DNA of 33,381 nt from a bacterium (GCA_015485355.1 WFTQ01000104.1:1-33381), one strand, 5' to 3'; counted from the stretch's first letter, positions 16,489 through 25,743 are shown. Program-made: numbers and translations. The notes: generated by a model not told the origin, from the sequence alone.

Positions 16489-17004
16489 ATGGAGTACGAA
16501 GGAGAATACATTCTTAATGCCAGTGCCGCAGTCGTCTGGAGATTGTTAAATGATCCCGATGTGCTTGCCAAGGCCACACCGGGCATCCAGTACCTGGAAC
16601 CTCTGGATGGGGAAGGTAAATATCGAGCTCATTATGACGTCCGATTGGGATCGGTGGCGGGTAAGTTTGAGGGTGTTTTCCACGTGACCGATCGGATTAT
16701 GGGACAACAATTCACCCTGAAAGTGTTTGTCAAGGGCAGTCCCGGTACCATGGATGTTACGGGCACGATTCGTCTTGAAGCAGAGGCAGAAAATGTTACT
16801 CGAGTGAAATTTTCCGGCAAAGCCGTTGCCACGGATAAACTGGCGCGTTTCGGCCAGCGAGTATTGAAGGCCTCGGCGCGGATGTTTACCCGTCAGTTTT
16901 TTAAACAGCTGGAGAAGCAGTTTATTCTGCCCCATAAAGAGGGGAATTCTGGAGAGTCCAAACTAAAAAGGAGGATCAAAGAATGGAAATCCCGATCAAA
17001 GTAA
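16489..17004 (+). CDS. coxG: CoxG-like SRPBCC-domain protein
   Basis: This 171-residue protein belongs to the CoxG (carbon monoxide dehydrogenase subunit G) branch of the START/SRPBCC fold. Signs are the opening FxxY-like strand [46 protein letters not shown] and a long C-terminal helix. The family gene is found in cox operons and is thought to help in assembly or membrane recruitment of the enzyme. It has the strong Shine-Dalgarno AAAGGAGG and is the first gene of the operon. The last 22 bp overlap coxS, and the coxS ribosome site lies inside it. The basic tail could bind membrane or partner. Confidence 0.88.
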   Translation: MEYEGEYILNASAAVVWRLLNDPDVLAKATPGIQYLEPLDGEGKYRAHYDVRLGSVAGKFEGVFHVTDRIMGQQFTLKVFVKGSPGTMDVTGTIRLEAEAENVTRVKFSGKAVATDKLARFGQRVLKASARMFTRQFFKQLEKQFILPHKEGNSGESKLKRRIKEWKSRSK

Positions 17005-17453
17005 CCGTGAACGGGGAAGTATACGAACATCGCGTGGAACCCCGGATGCTGCTGGTCACTTTTTTACGCGAGGTCCTGGGATTGACCGGTACACATGTGG
17101 GCTGTGATACCAGCAGTTGCGGAGCCTGTACCATTCTTATGGACGGAAAAGCCGTAAAGTCTTGTACCCTCCTGGCGGTTCAGGCCGATGGTGCAGAGTT
17201 GCTGACCATGGAAGGACTGGCCCGCAACGGGGAGCTGCATCCGATTCAGGAAGGCTTCTGGCGGGAGCACGGCCTGCAATGTGGTTTTTGTACGCCGGGC
17301 ATGATCATGGCCGCTTATCAGCTGCTGGAAGAAAACGCCAGTCCCGACGAAAAAGAAATCCGACGGGCCCTGGAAGGAAATTATTGTCGCTGTACAGGGT
17401 ATCACAACATCGTGAAATCGGTTCAGTATGCCGCAAAAAAAATTAACCGATAG
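16983..17453 (+). CDS. coxS: Molybdenum hydroxylase [2Fe-2S] small subunit (CoxS-like)
   Basis: This 156-residue iron-sulfur subunit passes electrons from the molybdenum centre to FAD. The plant-ferredoxin-type cluster is held by C41, C46, C49 and C61, and [11 protein letters not shown] is the CoxS-style signature. The second cluster is held by C100, C103, C135 and C137 (QCGFCTPGM and CRCTGY). All eight ligands are present and the length is typical. The gene overlaps coxG by 22 bp and precedes coxL by 12 bp. Form I and form II enzymes share this subunit type, so it does not identify the substrate. Confidence 0.95.
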   Translation: MEIPIKVTVNGEVYEHRVEPRMLLVTFLREVLGLTGTHVGCDTSSCGACTILMDGKAVKSCTLLAVQADGAELLTMEGLARNGELHPIQEGFWREHGLQCGFCTPGMIMAAYQLLEENASPDEKEIRRALEGNYCRCTGYHNIVKSVQYAAKKINR

Positions 17454-17465
17454 GAGGAGGTTATT

Positions 17466-19835
17466 ATGGGGAAATTAATCGGTGAAGCCGTACGACGGGT
17501 GGAAGACCGTCGTTTTATAACCGGAAAGGCAACCTATACGGACGATATCAAACTACCCGGCATGACGTATGCCTACATCGTTCGCAGCCCTTATGCCCAC
17601 GCTCGCATCCAGCAAATCGATACCTCCAGGGCCCAGGCGGCTCCGGGGGTGATTGCGGTTTTTACCGGAGAAGACGTCAAAGATGTCAACGGTCTGCCTT
17701 GCGGCTGGCAAGTGAATTTCCGTAACGGGGATACGATGAAAGAACCCAAACATCCCTTGTTGGTGGCCGATAAAGTGCGCCATGTGGGGGATAACGTGGC
17801 CATGATCGTGGCCGAGAGCCGCGAACAAGCCAAAGATGCGGCCGAGCTGCTGGATATCGAATACGAAGTACTGGATGCCGTTACCGATCCCGCAAAAGCC
17901 ATCGAGGAGGGGGCCCCCTTAGTCCATGAGGACGTCCCCCGAAACATTTGCTTTGATTGGGAGATTGGGGATAAGGCGAAAACCGATAAAGCTTTCGCCG
18001 ATGCCGATCACGTGGTCTCCCTGGAATTTCGAAATCAGCGCCTGGTCCCCAATGCCATTGAACCCCGAAGCGCCATTGGGGTATACGATGCCGCCCGCGA
18101 CAAATATACCCTGTATACCAGTTCTCAGAATCCTCATTTGATTCGTTTGTTGCTGTGTGCTTTTGTGCTGGGAATCCCGGAACACAAAGTGCGGGTGGTA
18201 TCTCCCGATGTGGGTGGGGGATTCGGGAGTAAAATTTTCCACTACGCCGAAGAAGCCCTGGTGACCTGGGCCGCCCGACAAGTGGGCCGTCCCATCAAGT
18301 GGACGGCCGAGCGAAGCGAAAGTTTTGTTACCGACGCTCATGGACGGGATCATGTCACCCGGGCCGAAATGGCCTTCGACAAGAAGGGGAAAATTGTGGG
18401 ATTACGGGTGAGCACCGTGGCCAATATGGGGGCCTACCTCTCCACCTTCGCACCGGCGATCCCTACCTATCTTCATGGCACATTATTACAGGGGGTTTAT
18501 GATACGCCGGCCATTTACTGCGAGATTACGGCCGTATTTACTCACACGACTCCCGTCGATGCCTATCGCGGTGCCGGGCGTCCCGAGGCCACCTATTTGT
18601 TAGAGCGGTTGGTGGATACCGGTGCCAGGGAATTGGGAATGGATCCGGCCGAAATTCGACGGATCAACTTTATCCCACCCTTTGATGGGGTCAAGCAACC
18701 CGGTTACCAGACTCAGGTGGCCTTGCAATACGACAGTGGAAATTATGAAGCCACCCTGAATCGCGCCCTGGAAATAATCGGCTACCATCAATTGCGTCAC
18801 GAACAAGAAGAGGCCCGCAAGCAAGGGCGTTATCTGGGCATCGGATTCTCCACGTACATCGAGGCCTGTGGCATTGCCCCCAGTGCCGTCGTCGGCGCCT
18901 TGGGAGCACGGGCAGGCCTATACGAATCATCGGTCGTTCGAGTTCAACCCACCGGAAAAGTCACCGTTTACACGGGCTCGCATGCCCACGGTCAGGGTCA
19001 CGAGACCACTTTTGCCCAGATCGTCGCCGATACCCTGGGTGTTCCCCTGGAGGATGTGGAAGTGGTTCACGGCGATACCGAGGCCGTTCCTTTTGGAATG
19101 GGCACCTATGGGTCCCGGAGCCTGGCGGTGGGTGGCAGCGCCCTGCGGAAAGGGCTGGATAAGGTGATCGAAAAAGGAACAAAGATCGCCGCCCATTTGT
19201 TGGAAGCCGCCGAGGAAGACCTGGAGTTTGCCGATGGCGAGTGGACAGTAAAAGGAACCGATAAAAAAATCACCTTCGGGGAGGTGGCACTGGCGGCTTA
19301 TGTCCCCCATAACTTCCCCGAAGGCATGGAGCCGGGACTGGAATTCAGCACCTTCTATGATCCTGCCAATTTTACCTTCCCCTTTGGCACCCACATCGCT
19401 GTGGTGGAGGTCGATCCGGAGACCGGAAAAGTGACCCTGAAACGATACGTGGCCGTGGATGATGTGGGCACGGTGATCAATCCATTAATTGTGGACGGTC
19501 AGGTTCATGGCGGGATTGCCCAGGGGATCGGGCAGGCGCTTCTGGAGGAGGCCGTCTACGATGAGAACGGGGAATTGTTAGCCAGTTCCTTTCTGGAATA
19601 TGCCATTCCTCGTGCGGATGATCTGGTTTCCTTTGAAGTGGATCGCACGGTGACGCCCTGTCCGCACAATCCCCTGGGGGTAAAGGGGGCCGGCGAGACG
19701 GGAACCATTGCATCGACCGCCGCAGTGGTGAATGCCGTCATCGATGCGCTGGCTCCGCTGGGGATCAAAGATTTACAAATGCCTTTGACGCCGCAAAGGG
19801 TCTGGCAGGCCATTCAACAAGTTCAGGCATCATAA
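17466..19835 (+). CDS. Form II CoxL-like molybdenum hydroxylase large subunit
   Basis: This 789-residue subunit holds the molybdopterin cytosine dinucleotide cofactor. Domain order is normal: an N-terminal aldehyde-oxidase hammerhead domain ([29 protein letters not shown]) followed by the two cofactor-binding domains. The active-site loop is A366-Y-R-G-A-G-R372. True CO dehydrogenase (form I) has AYxCSFR with a Cys that binds copper. The AYRGAGR loop places this in form II, whose substrates are mostly unproven. The catalytic glutamate is E744 in [17 protein letters not shown] and the HGQGHETT segment are also intact. It is translated from GGAGGAGG and sits in a complete coxGSLMDEF-type operon. 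Confidence 0.93.
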   Translation: MGKLIGEAVRRVEDRRFITGKATYTDDIKLPGMTYAYIVRSPYAHARIQQIDTSRAQAAPGVIAVFTGEDVKDVNGLPCGWQVNFRNGDTMKEPKHPLLVADKVRHVGDNVAMIVAESREQAKDAAELLDIEYEVLDAVTDPAKAIEEGAPLVHEDVPRNICFDWEIGDKAKTDKAFADADHVVSLEFRNQRLVPNAIEPRSAIGVYDAARDKYTLYTSSQNPHLIRLLLCAFVLGIPEHKVRVVSPDVGGGFGSKIFHYAEEALVTWAARQVGRPIKWTAERSESFVTDAHGRDHVTRAEMAFDKKGKIVGLRVSTVANMGAYLSTFAPAIPTYLHGTLLQGVYDTPAIYCEITAVFTHTTPVDAYRGAGRPEATYLLERLVDTGARELGMDPAEIRRINFIPPFDGVKQPGYQTQVALQYDSGNYEATLNRALEIIGYHQLRHEQEEARKQGRYLGIGFSTYIEACGIAPSAVVGALGARAGLYESSVVRVQPTGKVTVYTGSHAHGQGHETTFAQIVADTLGVPLEDVEVVHGDTEAVPFGMGTYGSRSLAVGGSALRKGLDKVIEKGTKIAAHLLEAAEEDLEFADGEWTVKGTDKKITFGEVALAAYVPHNFPEGMEPGLEFSTFYDPANFTFPFGTHIAVVEVDPETGKVTLKRYVAVDDVGTVINPLIVDGQVHGGIAQGIGQALLEEAVYDENGELLASSFLEYAIPRADDLVSFEVDRTVTPCPHNPLGVKGAGETGTIASTAAVVNAVIDALAPLGIKDLQMPLTPQRVWQAIQQVQAS

Positions 19836-19853
19836 GACAAAGGAGGAATCCAT

Positions 19854-20720
19854 ATGTATCCCGCACCTTTCGAATATCACCGCGCCCGTAGTGTAGACGA
19901 GGCCCTCTCATTGCTCAGCCAATATGGGGAAGCAGCCAAACTCATTGCGGGGGGTCACAGCCTGCTTCCCATGATGAAACTGCGCCTCGCCACACCGGCG
20001 CATGTTATCGACATCCGTACCATTCAGGGGTTGCAATACATTGAGGATCGGGGAGATTACATTGCCATCGGCGCCGGGACCCCTCATGCCATGATCGAAC
20101 AATCGGAACTCCTTCGCGCCAAAATGCCTCTCTTGTCTCAAGCGGCGGCCGTGATTGGAGACCCCCAAATCCGCAATATGGGAACGATTGGGGGCAGCTT
20201 AGCGCATGCAGACCCGGCAGCGGATTATCCGGCAGCCGTCCTGGCGGCGGAGGCCCAGTTGGTGGCGACCGGGGAATCCGGCGAGAGGGTGATTCCGGTG
20301 GAGGAATTCTTTGTGGACCTTTTCCAGACCGACCTGGATGAGCGCGAAATCCTCACCGAAATCCGGGTGCCTGCCATCTCCGAGAACACCCGCTGCGCCT
20401 ATCGGAAATTCCCGCACCCCGCCTCCCGGTTTGCCGTTGTCGGTTGCGCCGCCGTCGTCACGATGGAAAATAATCGTTGTAGCGATGTCCGGATCGCATT
20501 CACGGGCGTTGCCAGCACCGCGTTCCGGGATACAGGGGTGGAAGACGCCCTTAAAGCCCAACCGTTGACGTCGCAATCTATCGAAAAGGCCGCGGCACTG
20601 GCCGCCGAAAACGACGAACTGGAAATCATGGAAGATCATTTCGCCACCGAGGATTACCGCAGACACCTGGCGAAAGTCTTTGCTCGGCGAACCCTAAATC
20701 AGATTGCCAGTGCCTTCTAA
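19854..20720 (+). CDS. coxM: Molybdenum hydroxylase FAD subunit (CoxM-like)
   Basis: This is a 288-residue flavoprotein subunit. The FAD pyrophosphate-binding motifs A-G-G-H-S (32-36) and TIGGSLAHADPAADYP (from T111) are both standard for CoxM. The C-terminal CO-dehydrogenase flavoprotein domain follows (KFPHPASRFAVVGCAA). Electrons pass from the [2Fe-2S] clusters to FAD and then to an acceptor, often the quinone pool. No [4Fe-4S] insertion is present, unlike the second FAD subunit in this window. The gene starts 18 bp after the large subunit with an AGGAGG site. A strong hairpin follows its stop. Confidence 0.95.
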   Translation: MYPAPFEYHRARSVDEALSLLSQYGEAAKLIAGGHSLLPMMKLRLATPAHVIDIRTIQGLQYIEDRGDYIAIGAGTPHAMIEQSELLRAKMPLLSQAAAVIGDPQIRNMGTIGGSLAHADPAADYPAAVLAAEAQLVATGESGERVIPVEEFFVDLFQTDLDEREILTEIRVPAISENTRCAYRKFPHPASRFAVVGCAAVVTMENNRCSDVRIAFTGVASTAFRDTGVEDALKAQPLTSQSIEKAAALAAENDELEIMEDHFATEDYRRHLAKVFARRTLNQIASAF

Positions 20721-20731
20721 AACCACCGCCG

Positions 20732-20770
20732 GGCCGTCCTTCTGCCGGTACATGCGGCAGAAGGACGGCC
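20732..20770 (+). other. Strong intercistronic hairpin between coxM and coxD
   Basis: A perfect 15-bp stem has left arm 20732-20746 (GGCCGTCCTTCTGCC) and right arm 20756-20770, around a 9-nt loop. There is no T-run after it, so it is not a standard terminator. It separates the structural subunits from the maturation genes. It may set the relative mRNA levels through stability or partial termination. Confidence 0.7.
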
Positions 20771-20824
20771 GGTTCTGTGATGGATCAAACGGGAAACTTG
20801 GAAAACCGGGTTCAGGGAAGGTCT

Positions 20825-21790
20825 ATGAATATTCAAAATGCATTGCAGCAGATTCAGGACATGCTGGATGACCAGGGGTACGTGGCCGACCAGGAAATTT
20901 TGATGGCAATTTATCTGGCCATGAAATTGAACCGACCGCTCCTGGTCGAAGGTCCCGCTGGCGTCGGCAAGACCGAAATTGCAAAAGTCATGGCCCGGGC
21001 CATGAAAACCGATCTGATTCGACTCCAATGTTACGAAGGGCTGGATAGTACCACCGCACTGTATGAATGGAACTACCAGCACCAGCTGCTTCATATCAAA
21101 CTGGAAGAAAATTCCGCTAAATCGGTGGAAGAAAAAGAAGCCGAGATCTTCAGTGAGAAATTTCTTTTGAAGCGCCCCCTTTTGCAGGCCATCAGCCACC
21201 ATCAACCCCCGGTTCTTTTGATCGATGAGCTGGATCGGGCCGATGAAGAGTTCGAGTCCTTTTTGCTGGAATTGTTATCGGACTGGCAGATCACCATCCC
21301 GGAGATCGGTACCATCCGTGCGGCATTCATCCCCCATGTGGTGATTACCAGCAATCGCACCCGGGAGTTGTCGGATGCGGTTCGTCGGCGGTGCCTGTAC
21401 CTGTGGATCGATTATCCCGATTTTGAAAAAGAAGTAACCATCGTAAAAAAGAAAACCCCGGGAATCGACCGGGAACTGGCGGAACAGATCACCCGATTCA
21501 TGGAGGCGCTTCGTCAATTAAAACTGTATAAAACACCCGGCGTAGCAGAAACGTTGGATTGGGCCAAAGCCCTGGTCACTTTGCATCAGAAAATGTTGCA
21601 GCCCGAAGTGGTGGAACAAACCCTGGGCGTAGTCTTGAAAGACTGGAACGACATCCAGCAGGTGAAAGGCAACCTTTCCCAGCTGCTGGAAGAGATCGGC
21701 GTTTCCACCATACTCACCCCCGAAGGTGTGGAAAAAATCCGTAACCCAAAATTTTCCGGAGCCGGGGATGACGACGATTCCCGGAAATAA
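20825..21790 (+). CDS. coxD: MoxR-type AAA+ ATPase (CoxD-like)
   Basis: This is a 321-residue AAA+ protein. Walker A is GPAGVGKTE (from residue 43), Walker B is LLIDEL with D134-E135, and sensor 1 is VVITSNRTREL. The following SDAVRRRCLYLWIDYPDFE is typical of CoxD. In the characterised CO dehydrogenase system, CoxD helps build the copper-sulfur part of the active site. Here the large subunit lacks the Cu-binding Cys, so its task may be sulfuration or another remodelling step. The frame extends to a GTG at 20777. I chose the ATG at 20825 because the protein then begins like its family. Part of the upstream region is the hairpin at 20732. Confidence 0.88.
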   Translation: MNIQNALQQIQDMLDDQGYVADQEILMAIYLAMKLNRPLLVEGPAGVGKTEIAKVMARAMKTDLIRLQCYEGLDSTTALYEWNYQHQLLHIKLEENSAKSVEEKEAEIFSEKFLLKRPLLQAISHHQPPVLLIDELDRADEEFESFLLELLSDWQITIPEIGTIRAAFIPHVVITSNRTRELSDAVRRRCLYLWIDYPDFEKEVTIVKKKTPGIDRELAEQITRFMEALRQLKLYKTPGVAETLDWAKALVTLHQKMLQPEVVEQTLGVVLKDWNDIQQVKGNLSQLLEEIGVSTILTPEGVEKIRNPKFSGAGDDDDSRK

Positions 21791-23030
21791 ACGGAACTTC
21801 TATTTTTCCCGCAATCTTGCGTCGTCCACCTTGAGTCGGCAAATGGTGGCATTTTGCCGCTTGTTGCGCGAGCAGGGCATGAATATCGGCGTAGCGGACA
21901 CAATCGAAGCCCTAAAAGCCCTTTGCTGCATCGATATGACTCAAAAGCAACAGTTTCGCACAATCTTGCAACTGTTGCTGGCACGAAATCATCGGGAAGT
22001 TCAATTGTTTGGTCGATTGTTCGAGCAGTTCTGGGAGAACGCCGGGGTACCCGCTGAACGGGAGCTAAACGAACCGGGGAGACCTCCATCGACTCCACCT
22101 CCCCGCCAGGCACGGCGGAAACAATCCTGGGAACGGCGCATCCTGAACTGGGCGGACCCTGAGGATGGGGAAAACGAAATGCAGGTTCCAGGATACAGCC
22201 CCGTGCGCGTTTTAACGTATAAAGATTTCAGCGATTTCACCGCAGAGGAAATGCAAGAGATGGTTCACCTGATCCACTGGATCAGCCGAAACCTGGCCGT
22301 TCAATTTGGGCGTCGCATGCGCCAGACTCACCGGTTGGATCGCTTCGACTTCCGGAAAACCCTGAGAAAAAACCTTCGACGGGGAGGAGAAATCGTTGAT
22401 CTGTCTTATCGAACGCGTAAACAACAAAAATTTCGCCTCCTGATTCTTTGCGATGTCAGCCGATCCATGGATTTGTACAGCCGTTTTCTGATCCAATTTA
22501 TTTATGCCTTCCAGAACGGGTATCGCAGTATCGAAACATTCGTGTTCAGCACCTCCCTTTTTCGAATCACCGATATTCTACGACAGGGCGATATTCCGGG
22601 GGTGCTGTCTCGCCTGGCCGTAACGGTTCCCGAATGGTCGGGCGGTACCCGTATCGGCGAGTCTCTGGAACGGTTTCTACACCAATATGGGAAGTTCTAC
22701 CTGGACCGTCGGACAGTGGTGATGATCCTGTCGGATGGTTGGGACACCGGAGATACGAAGATACTGTCTCAAACCATGGCCGAGATCCACCGATGCTCCG
22801 CCTTTGTCATCTGGCTGAATCCGTTGATGGGATATCGGGCATACGAGCCCAGTTGCCGGGGAATGCAAGCGGCCCTGCCCTATATCGATGTACTGGCACC
22901 GGTACACAATGTGGACAGTCTGAAATCGCTGATCCGCCTGCTGATACAACTGCGTTGCAAGGCCGGCCTCCGAAAACGTGCCCGGGGGCCCGACACCCCA
23001 ACAACATCCATAAATAATCAAGGCAAATGA
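21768..23030 (+). CDS. coxE: VWA-domain protein (CoxE-like)
   Basis: This is a 420-residue protein with a helical N-terminal region, a Pro/Arg-rich linker and a C-terminal von Willebrand A domain. The metal-ion-dependent adhesion site is D229-V-S-R-S233, with GGTRIGESL supplying the Thr and SDGWDTGD the last acidic residue. CoxE pairs with the AAA+ protein CoxD in the same way as other MoxR/VWA pairs and is needed for cofactor maturation. Its start overlaps coxD by 23 bp, and its stop overlaps the next gene by 4 bp (ATGA), so the three are translationally linked. The frame is open from GTG 21726, but ATG 21768 is the more natural start. Confidence 0.88.
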   Translation: MTTIPGNKRNFYFSRNLASSTLSRQMVAFCRLLREQGMNIGVADTIEALKALCCIDMTQKQQFRTILQLLLARNHREVQLFGRLFEQFWENAGVPAERELNEPGRPPSTPPPRQARRKQSWERRILNWADPEDGENEMQVPGYSPVRVLTYKDFSDFTAEEMQEMVHLIHWISRNLAVQFGRRMRQTHRLDRFDFRKTLRKNLRRGGEIVDLSYRTRKQQKFRLLILCDVSRSMDLYSRFLIQFIYAFQNGYRSIETFVFSTSLFRITDILRQGDIPGVLSRLAVTVPEWSGGTRIGESLERFLHQYGKFYLDRRTVVMILSDGWDTGDTKILSQTMAEIHRCSAFVIWLNPLMGYRAYEPSCRGMQAALPYIDVLAPVHNVDSLKSLIRLLIQLRCKAGLRKRARGPDTPTTSINNQGK

Positions 23031-24148
23031 AGGATTTTCAGAAGATCCTACAAACCCTCCATCAATGGCAATTGCAAGATCGGTCCGCCGTGATGGTGAC
23101 CGTGGTTCGGGTAGCCGGCAGCACCTATCGCCGTCCAGGTGCCCGTATGCTGATCGCCGGAGACGGGGAAATGGTCGGGACGGTAAGCGGCGGTTGCCTG
23201 GAAGCCGATATCGCCACGCATGCACAGTCGGTGCTGGAAAACAACCAACCCGCCCTGCTCACATACGATACCTTGTCCGATGATAATACGGTATGGGGAC
23301 TGGGCACCGGCTGCAATGGCATTATGGAAGTACTCCTGGAACCCATTTCCCATCTTGGTAACGAATGGGACTATCTGGCCTTTTTCCAGTCCATACAGTC
23401 GGGATACCAACCAGGCTATTTTTTGACGCTCTTGTCTGCAGAAGGAGAGTGTCCCTTTGCATTGGGTGCTCACCTGGCCCTCTATCCAGATGGAAGGGCC
23501 GTTGGACAATTGAGTACACCGGAAATTCTGCAATGGATCAAGCAGCCGTTATCGATTCCCGGTAACAAAACCTATCATCACTTGGAATATAAGGGGTCCA
23601 AATTCCGGGCGGAATTGTTACTGGAGAAAATGGAACCCCCGCCGGAGCTGGTTCTCTTTGGTGCCGGACAGGACGCCGAACCGGTGGTAGAGCTGGCCCG
23701 ATTTCTGGGATGGCGCGTGGTAGTGGTGGATCATCGTCCCCTGTATGCCCGAAAAGAGCGCTTTCCCGAAGGCACCCAGGTCTTTCTGGAGGATTACAGC
23801 GCTTTTTTAACCAACCGACCCATCCAACCGGAAAATCCGGTCATTGTGATGACCCACCATTTCTTACACGACCTCAGCATATTGAAATACCTGGTTCAGC
23901 ATCCTCCCGTTTATGTAGGGGTGTTGGGTCCCCGCCGCCGCACACAACAACTGTTGCATCAGCTGAAAATCGACCGGGAATGGCACCCCCAATTCCCGCA
24001 AAGGCTGTTCAGTCCTGTGGGTCTGGATATCGGTTCCGAAAGTCCCGAAGAAATCGCCCTTGCCATCGTATCGGAAATCCAGGCCGTATTGTCTGGACGT
24101 AAGGGAAGTTCGCTGAAATTCCGCAAAGGCCCCATTCACCGGGGTTAG
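23027..24148 (+). CDS. XdhC/CoxF-family molybdenum cofactor maturation protein
   Basis: This is a 373-residue protein of the XdhC/CoxI/CoxF family. These proteins bind the molybdenum cofactor and protect or deliver it, with a sulfur ligand, to the large subunit. The N-terminal domain has GSTYRRPGARMLI, GTVSGGCLEAD and WGLGTGCNG. A C-terminal Rossmann-like domain starts with LVLFGAGQDAEPV and includes VVVDHRPLYA, with VGVLGPRRR further on. The GTGCNG form is the CoxF-like type, different from the SCGG of the neighbouring paralogue. The start overlaps the coxE stop by 4 bp. It is the last gene of the operon and runs convergent to the second XdhC gene with a 59-bp gap. Confidence 0.88.
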   Translation: MKDFQKILQTLHQWQLQDRSAVMVTVVRVAGSTYRRPGARMLIAGDGEMVGTVSGGCLEADIATHAQSVLENNQPALLTYDTLSDDNTVWGLGTGCNGIMEVLLEPISHLGNEWDYLAFFQSIQSGYQPGYFLTLLSAEGECPFALGAHLALYPDGRAVGQLSTPEILQWIKQPLSIPGNKTYHHLEYKGSKFRAELLLEKMEPPPELVLFGAGQDAEPVVELARFLGWRVVVVDHRPLYARKERFPEGTQVFLEDYSAFLTNRPIQPENPVIVMTHHFLHDLSILKYLVQHPPVYVGVLGPRRRTQQLLHQLKIDREWHPQFPQRLFSPVGLDIGSESPEEIALAIVSEIQAVLSGRKGSSLKFRKGPIHRG

Positions 24149-24207
24149 TCCATCGCAAGCCCGTCAGGCCTTCGCTTCAGGCAAGTAAGGATAGGGCAGG
24201 GGGGAAA

Positions 24208-25260
24208 TTAAACCCTCCGGCGCTGGAGGAATTGATTCCTTTTCTGAACAATTTGAGTCATAATGGAAAGGGCAATTTCCGCCGGACTCTGCGCATCAAT
24301 CGGCAGTCCTACCGGGGCATGGATTCGTTTCAATTGATCCTTGGTGAGTCCCGCTTGCAACAGACGCTTTATACGCCGCTCATGGGTTCGGCGGCTGCCC
24401 AGAGCCCCCACATAAGCCACAGAACTTCGCAACAAAATTTCCAGAGCCGGATCATCGATTTTGGGGTCGTGGGTTAGGGTCACCGCATAGGTCTCTTCGT
24501 GAAGCGGAAGTTCCCGGAGGGCTTCCTGGGGCCAACGATTATCCAGCACGTCTGGAAGCACCTCAAAGCGCTCCCCCGAGGCGAACAGCTTGCGGGGATC
24601 CACAACAATGGTAACAAATTCCAATTCTCGGGCAAACTTGATTAAGGGCAAAGAGATGTGCGCCGCACCAATCAGAAGCAATACCGGTTTCCGGGGAAAA
24701 AAATGCAGGAATATCTCCTCGCCATCGACGGTGATTACCCGACTCCTCTGCTGCTGCCAGAAAGTGGGGAGCGCCTTTTGGAGGTTCGGCGAAAGCGGCT
24801 TTCCAGACGGGGACTTATCGGGATTCAACACTAGACAATGATGGTATTGACGGGGGGATAACCAGGTCAGCACCAGGGCCGGTTCGTTGGCGTCCAATGC
24901 AGTTATCAATCGGTTCCAGATTTGCCGGTCTTCCGCACGTCCGGTGAAGTTGAAATGCGGCTCCACCAGAACCCGGATTCGCCCGCCACAGGATAAACCC
25001 ACCGACCAAGCCCGTTCGTCGTCCACGCCAAATTCCAGAACCACCGGCCGTCCCGTGGTTAAGACGGTTTCCGCCGCCTGAATCACGGCTCCCTCAATGC
25101 AACCGCCGCTCACAGAGCCACATACCTGTCGATCGTCCCGGATGATCATCACCGAACCTACACCCCGCGGGGAAGAACCCCATGTGGTAATCACCCGGGC
25201 CATGACCAGGCGATGTCCCCGTTCCAACCATTGCATCACCGTCGGCAACACGTCTCGCAT
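24208..25260 (-). CDS. Second XdhC/CoxI-family maturation protein
   Basis: This is a 350-residue paralogue of the preceding protein on the opposite strand. It has WGSSPRGVGSVMII, GSVSGGCIEGAV and VGLSCGGRIRVLVE in the N-terminal domain, with the CoxI-type Cys before GG. The Rossmann-like domain begins LLLIGAAHISLPL and includes VVDPRKLFAS and VGALGSRRTHERR. It could serve the second molybdenum enzyme at 30978-33381, or the two paralogues may act together. The start has an AAGGGGGG site. An intrinsic terminator and an alternative hairpin lie in the leader 40-80 bp upstream, so it may be controlled by attenuation. Confidence 0.88.
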   Translation of the reverse strand: MRDVLPTVMQWLERGHRLVMARVITTWGSSPRGVGSVMIIRDDRQVCGSVSGGCIEGAVIQAAETVLTTGRPVVLEFGVDDERAWSVGLSCGGRIRVLVEPHFNFTGRAEDRQIWNRLITALDANEPALVLTWLSPRQYHHCLVLNPDKSPSGKPLSPNLQKALPTFWQQQRSRVITVDGEEIFLHFFPRKPVLLLIGAAHISLPLIKFARELEFVTIVVDPRKLFASGERFEVLPDVLDNRWPQEALRELPLHEETYAVTLTHDPKIDDPALEILLRSSVAYVGALGSRRTHERRIKRLLQAGLTKDQLKRIHAPVGLPIDAQSPAEIALSIMTQIVQKRNQFLQRRRV

Positions 25261-25300
25261 CTGCCAACCCCCCTTTACGACGAAAAAGATAAAGGCATTC

Positions 25301-25338
25301 CCCCGTTTTCACAAGAAAAAAACGGGGAGGCATCCCCG
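25301..25338 (-). terminator. Terminator/alternative hairpin pair in the xdhC leader
   Basis: Read on the minus strand, CGGGG-ATGCCT-CCCCG (25323-25338) is followed at once by seven T residues (complement of 25316-25322), an intrinsic terminator. The CCCCG arm plus four Ts can instead pair with AAAACGGGG just downstream (complement of 25301-25309). The two structures exclude each other. The element lies 40-80 bp before the xdhC start on that strand. Confidence 0.6.
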
Positions 25339-25373
25339 AATGGGCGCCGTAAAGGGATCGATGCGAGTCCTAT

Positions 25374-25403
25374 TTGACAAGTTATCTTTTGCTTGATTAA
25401 AAT
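25374..25403 (+). promoter_or_regulatory. Sigma70-like promoter for the small gene at 25453
   Basis: TTGACA (25374-25379), an 18-bp spacer and TAAAAT (25398-25403) lie about 50 bp before the next plus-strand gene. The A/T-rich surroundings fit an active promoter. It lies upstream of, and divergent from, the xdhC leader. Confidence 0.6.
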
Positions 25404-25452
25404 TTCACATGATCCTAAATTGAAATGGGACGGATAAAACTGGAGGAAGGAA

Positions 25453-25683
25453 ATGCAGAAACGGTTCAAAGACCTCAAAGAGGGTGAATGCTTTCGTCTG
25501 GTGGAAAATCCCATACGGTATTATGGGGAACCCGTTACTCTGATTAAAATTCCGGTGTTGCGCAATTACTTTCGCACAACCGGTTATGTCCGTAACGCCC
25601 GCCTGAAGGAGACGCACCGAGTCTCTTTACCCAAATATTATCACATAAAAGACGACGCGTTGGTAGAGGTTGTTAAAGAGTAA
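25453..25683 (+). CDS. Small protein of unknown function
   Basis: This 76-residue soluble basic protein is not a recognised family. It shows mostly short strands (FRLVENPIRYYG, VTLIKIPVL, TTGYVRNARLKETHRVSLP) and ends in DDALVEVVKE, so a small beta-barrel is likely. No Cys and no signal sequence are present. It has a strong GGAGGAAGG ribosome site and its own consensus promoter, both in favour of a real gene. The thioesterase gene follows 60 bp later (22 bp if the upstream ATG is used) and may share the transcript. RNA or nucleic-acid binding is possible from the basic, aromatic composition, but that is only a guess. Confidence 0.65.
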   Translation: MQKRFKDLKEGECFRLVENPIRYYGEPVTLIKIPVLRNYFRTTGYVRNARLKETHRVSLPKYYHIKDDALVEVVKE

Positions 25684-25743
25684 ACCCCCAGGAAATACAT
25701 CAAGATGCTTTTCCGAATAAAAACCATTAACCGGAGGGTTTCT

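Noticed and set aside
22572-22586. GATATTCTACGACA within coxE as another operator copy
   Set aside because: It lies inside coding sequence and lacks the left arm.
16489-24148. Calling the enzyme a true carbon monoxide dehydrogenase
   Set aside because: The active-site loop is AYRGAGR, not AYxCSFR; gene order alone does not prove CO oxidation.
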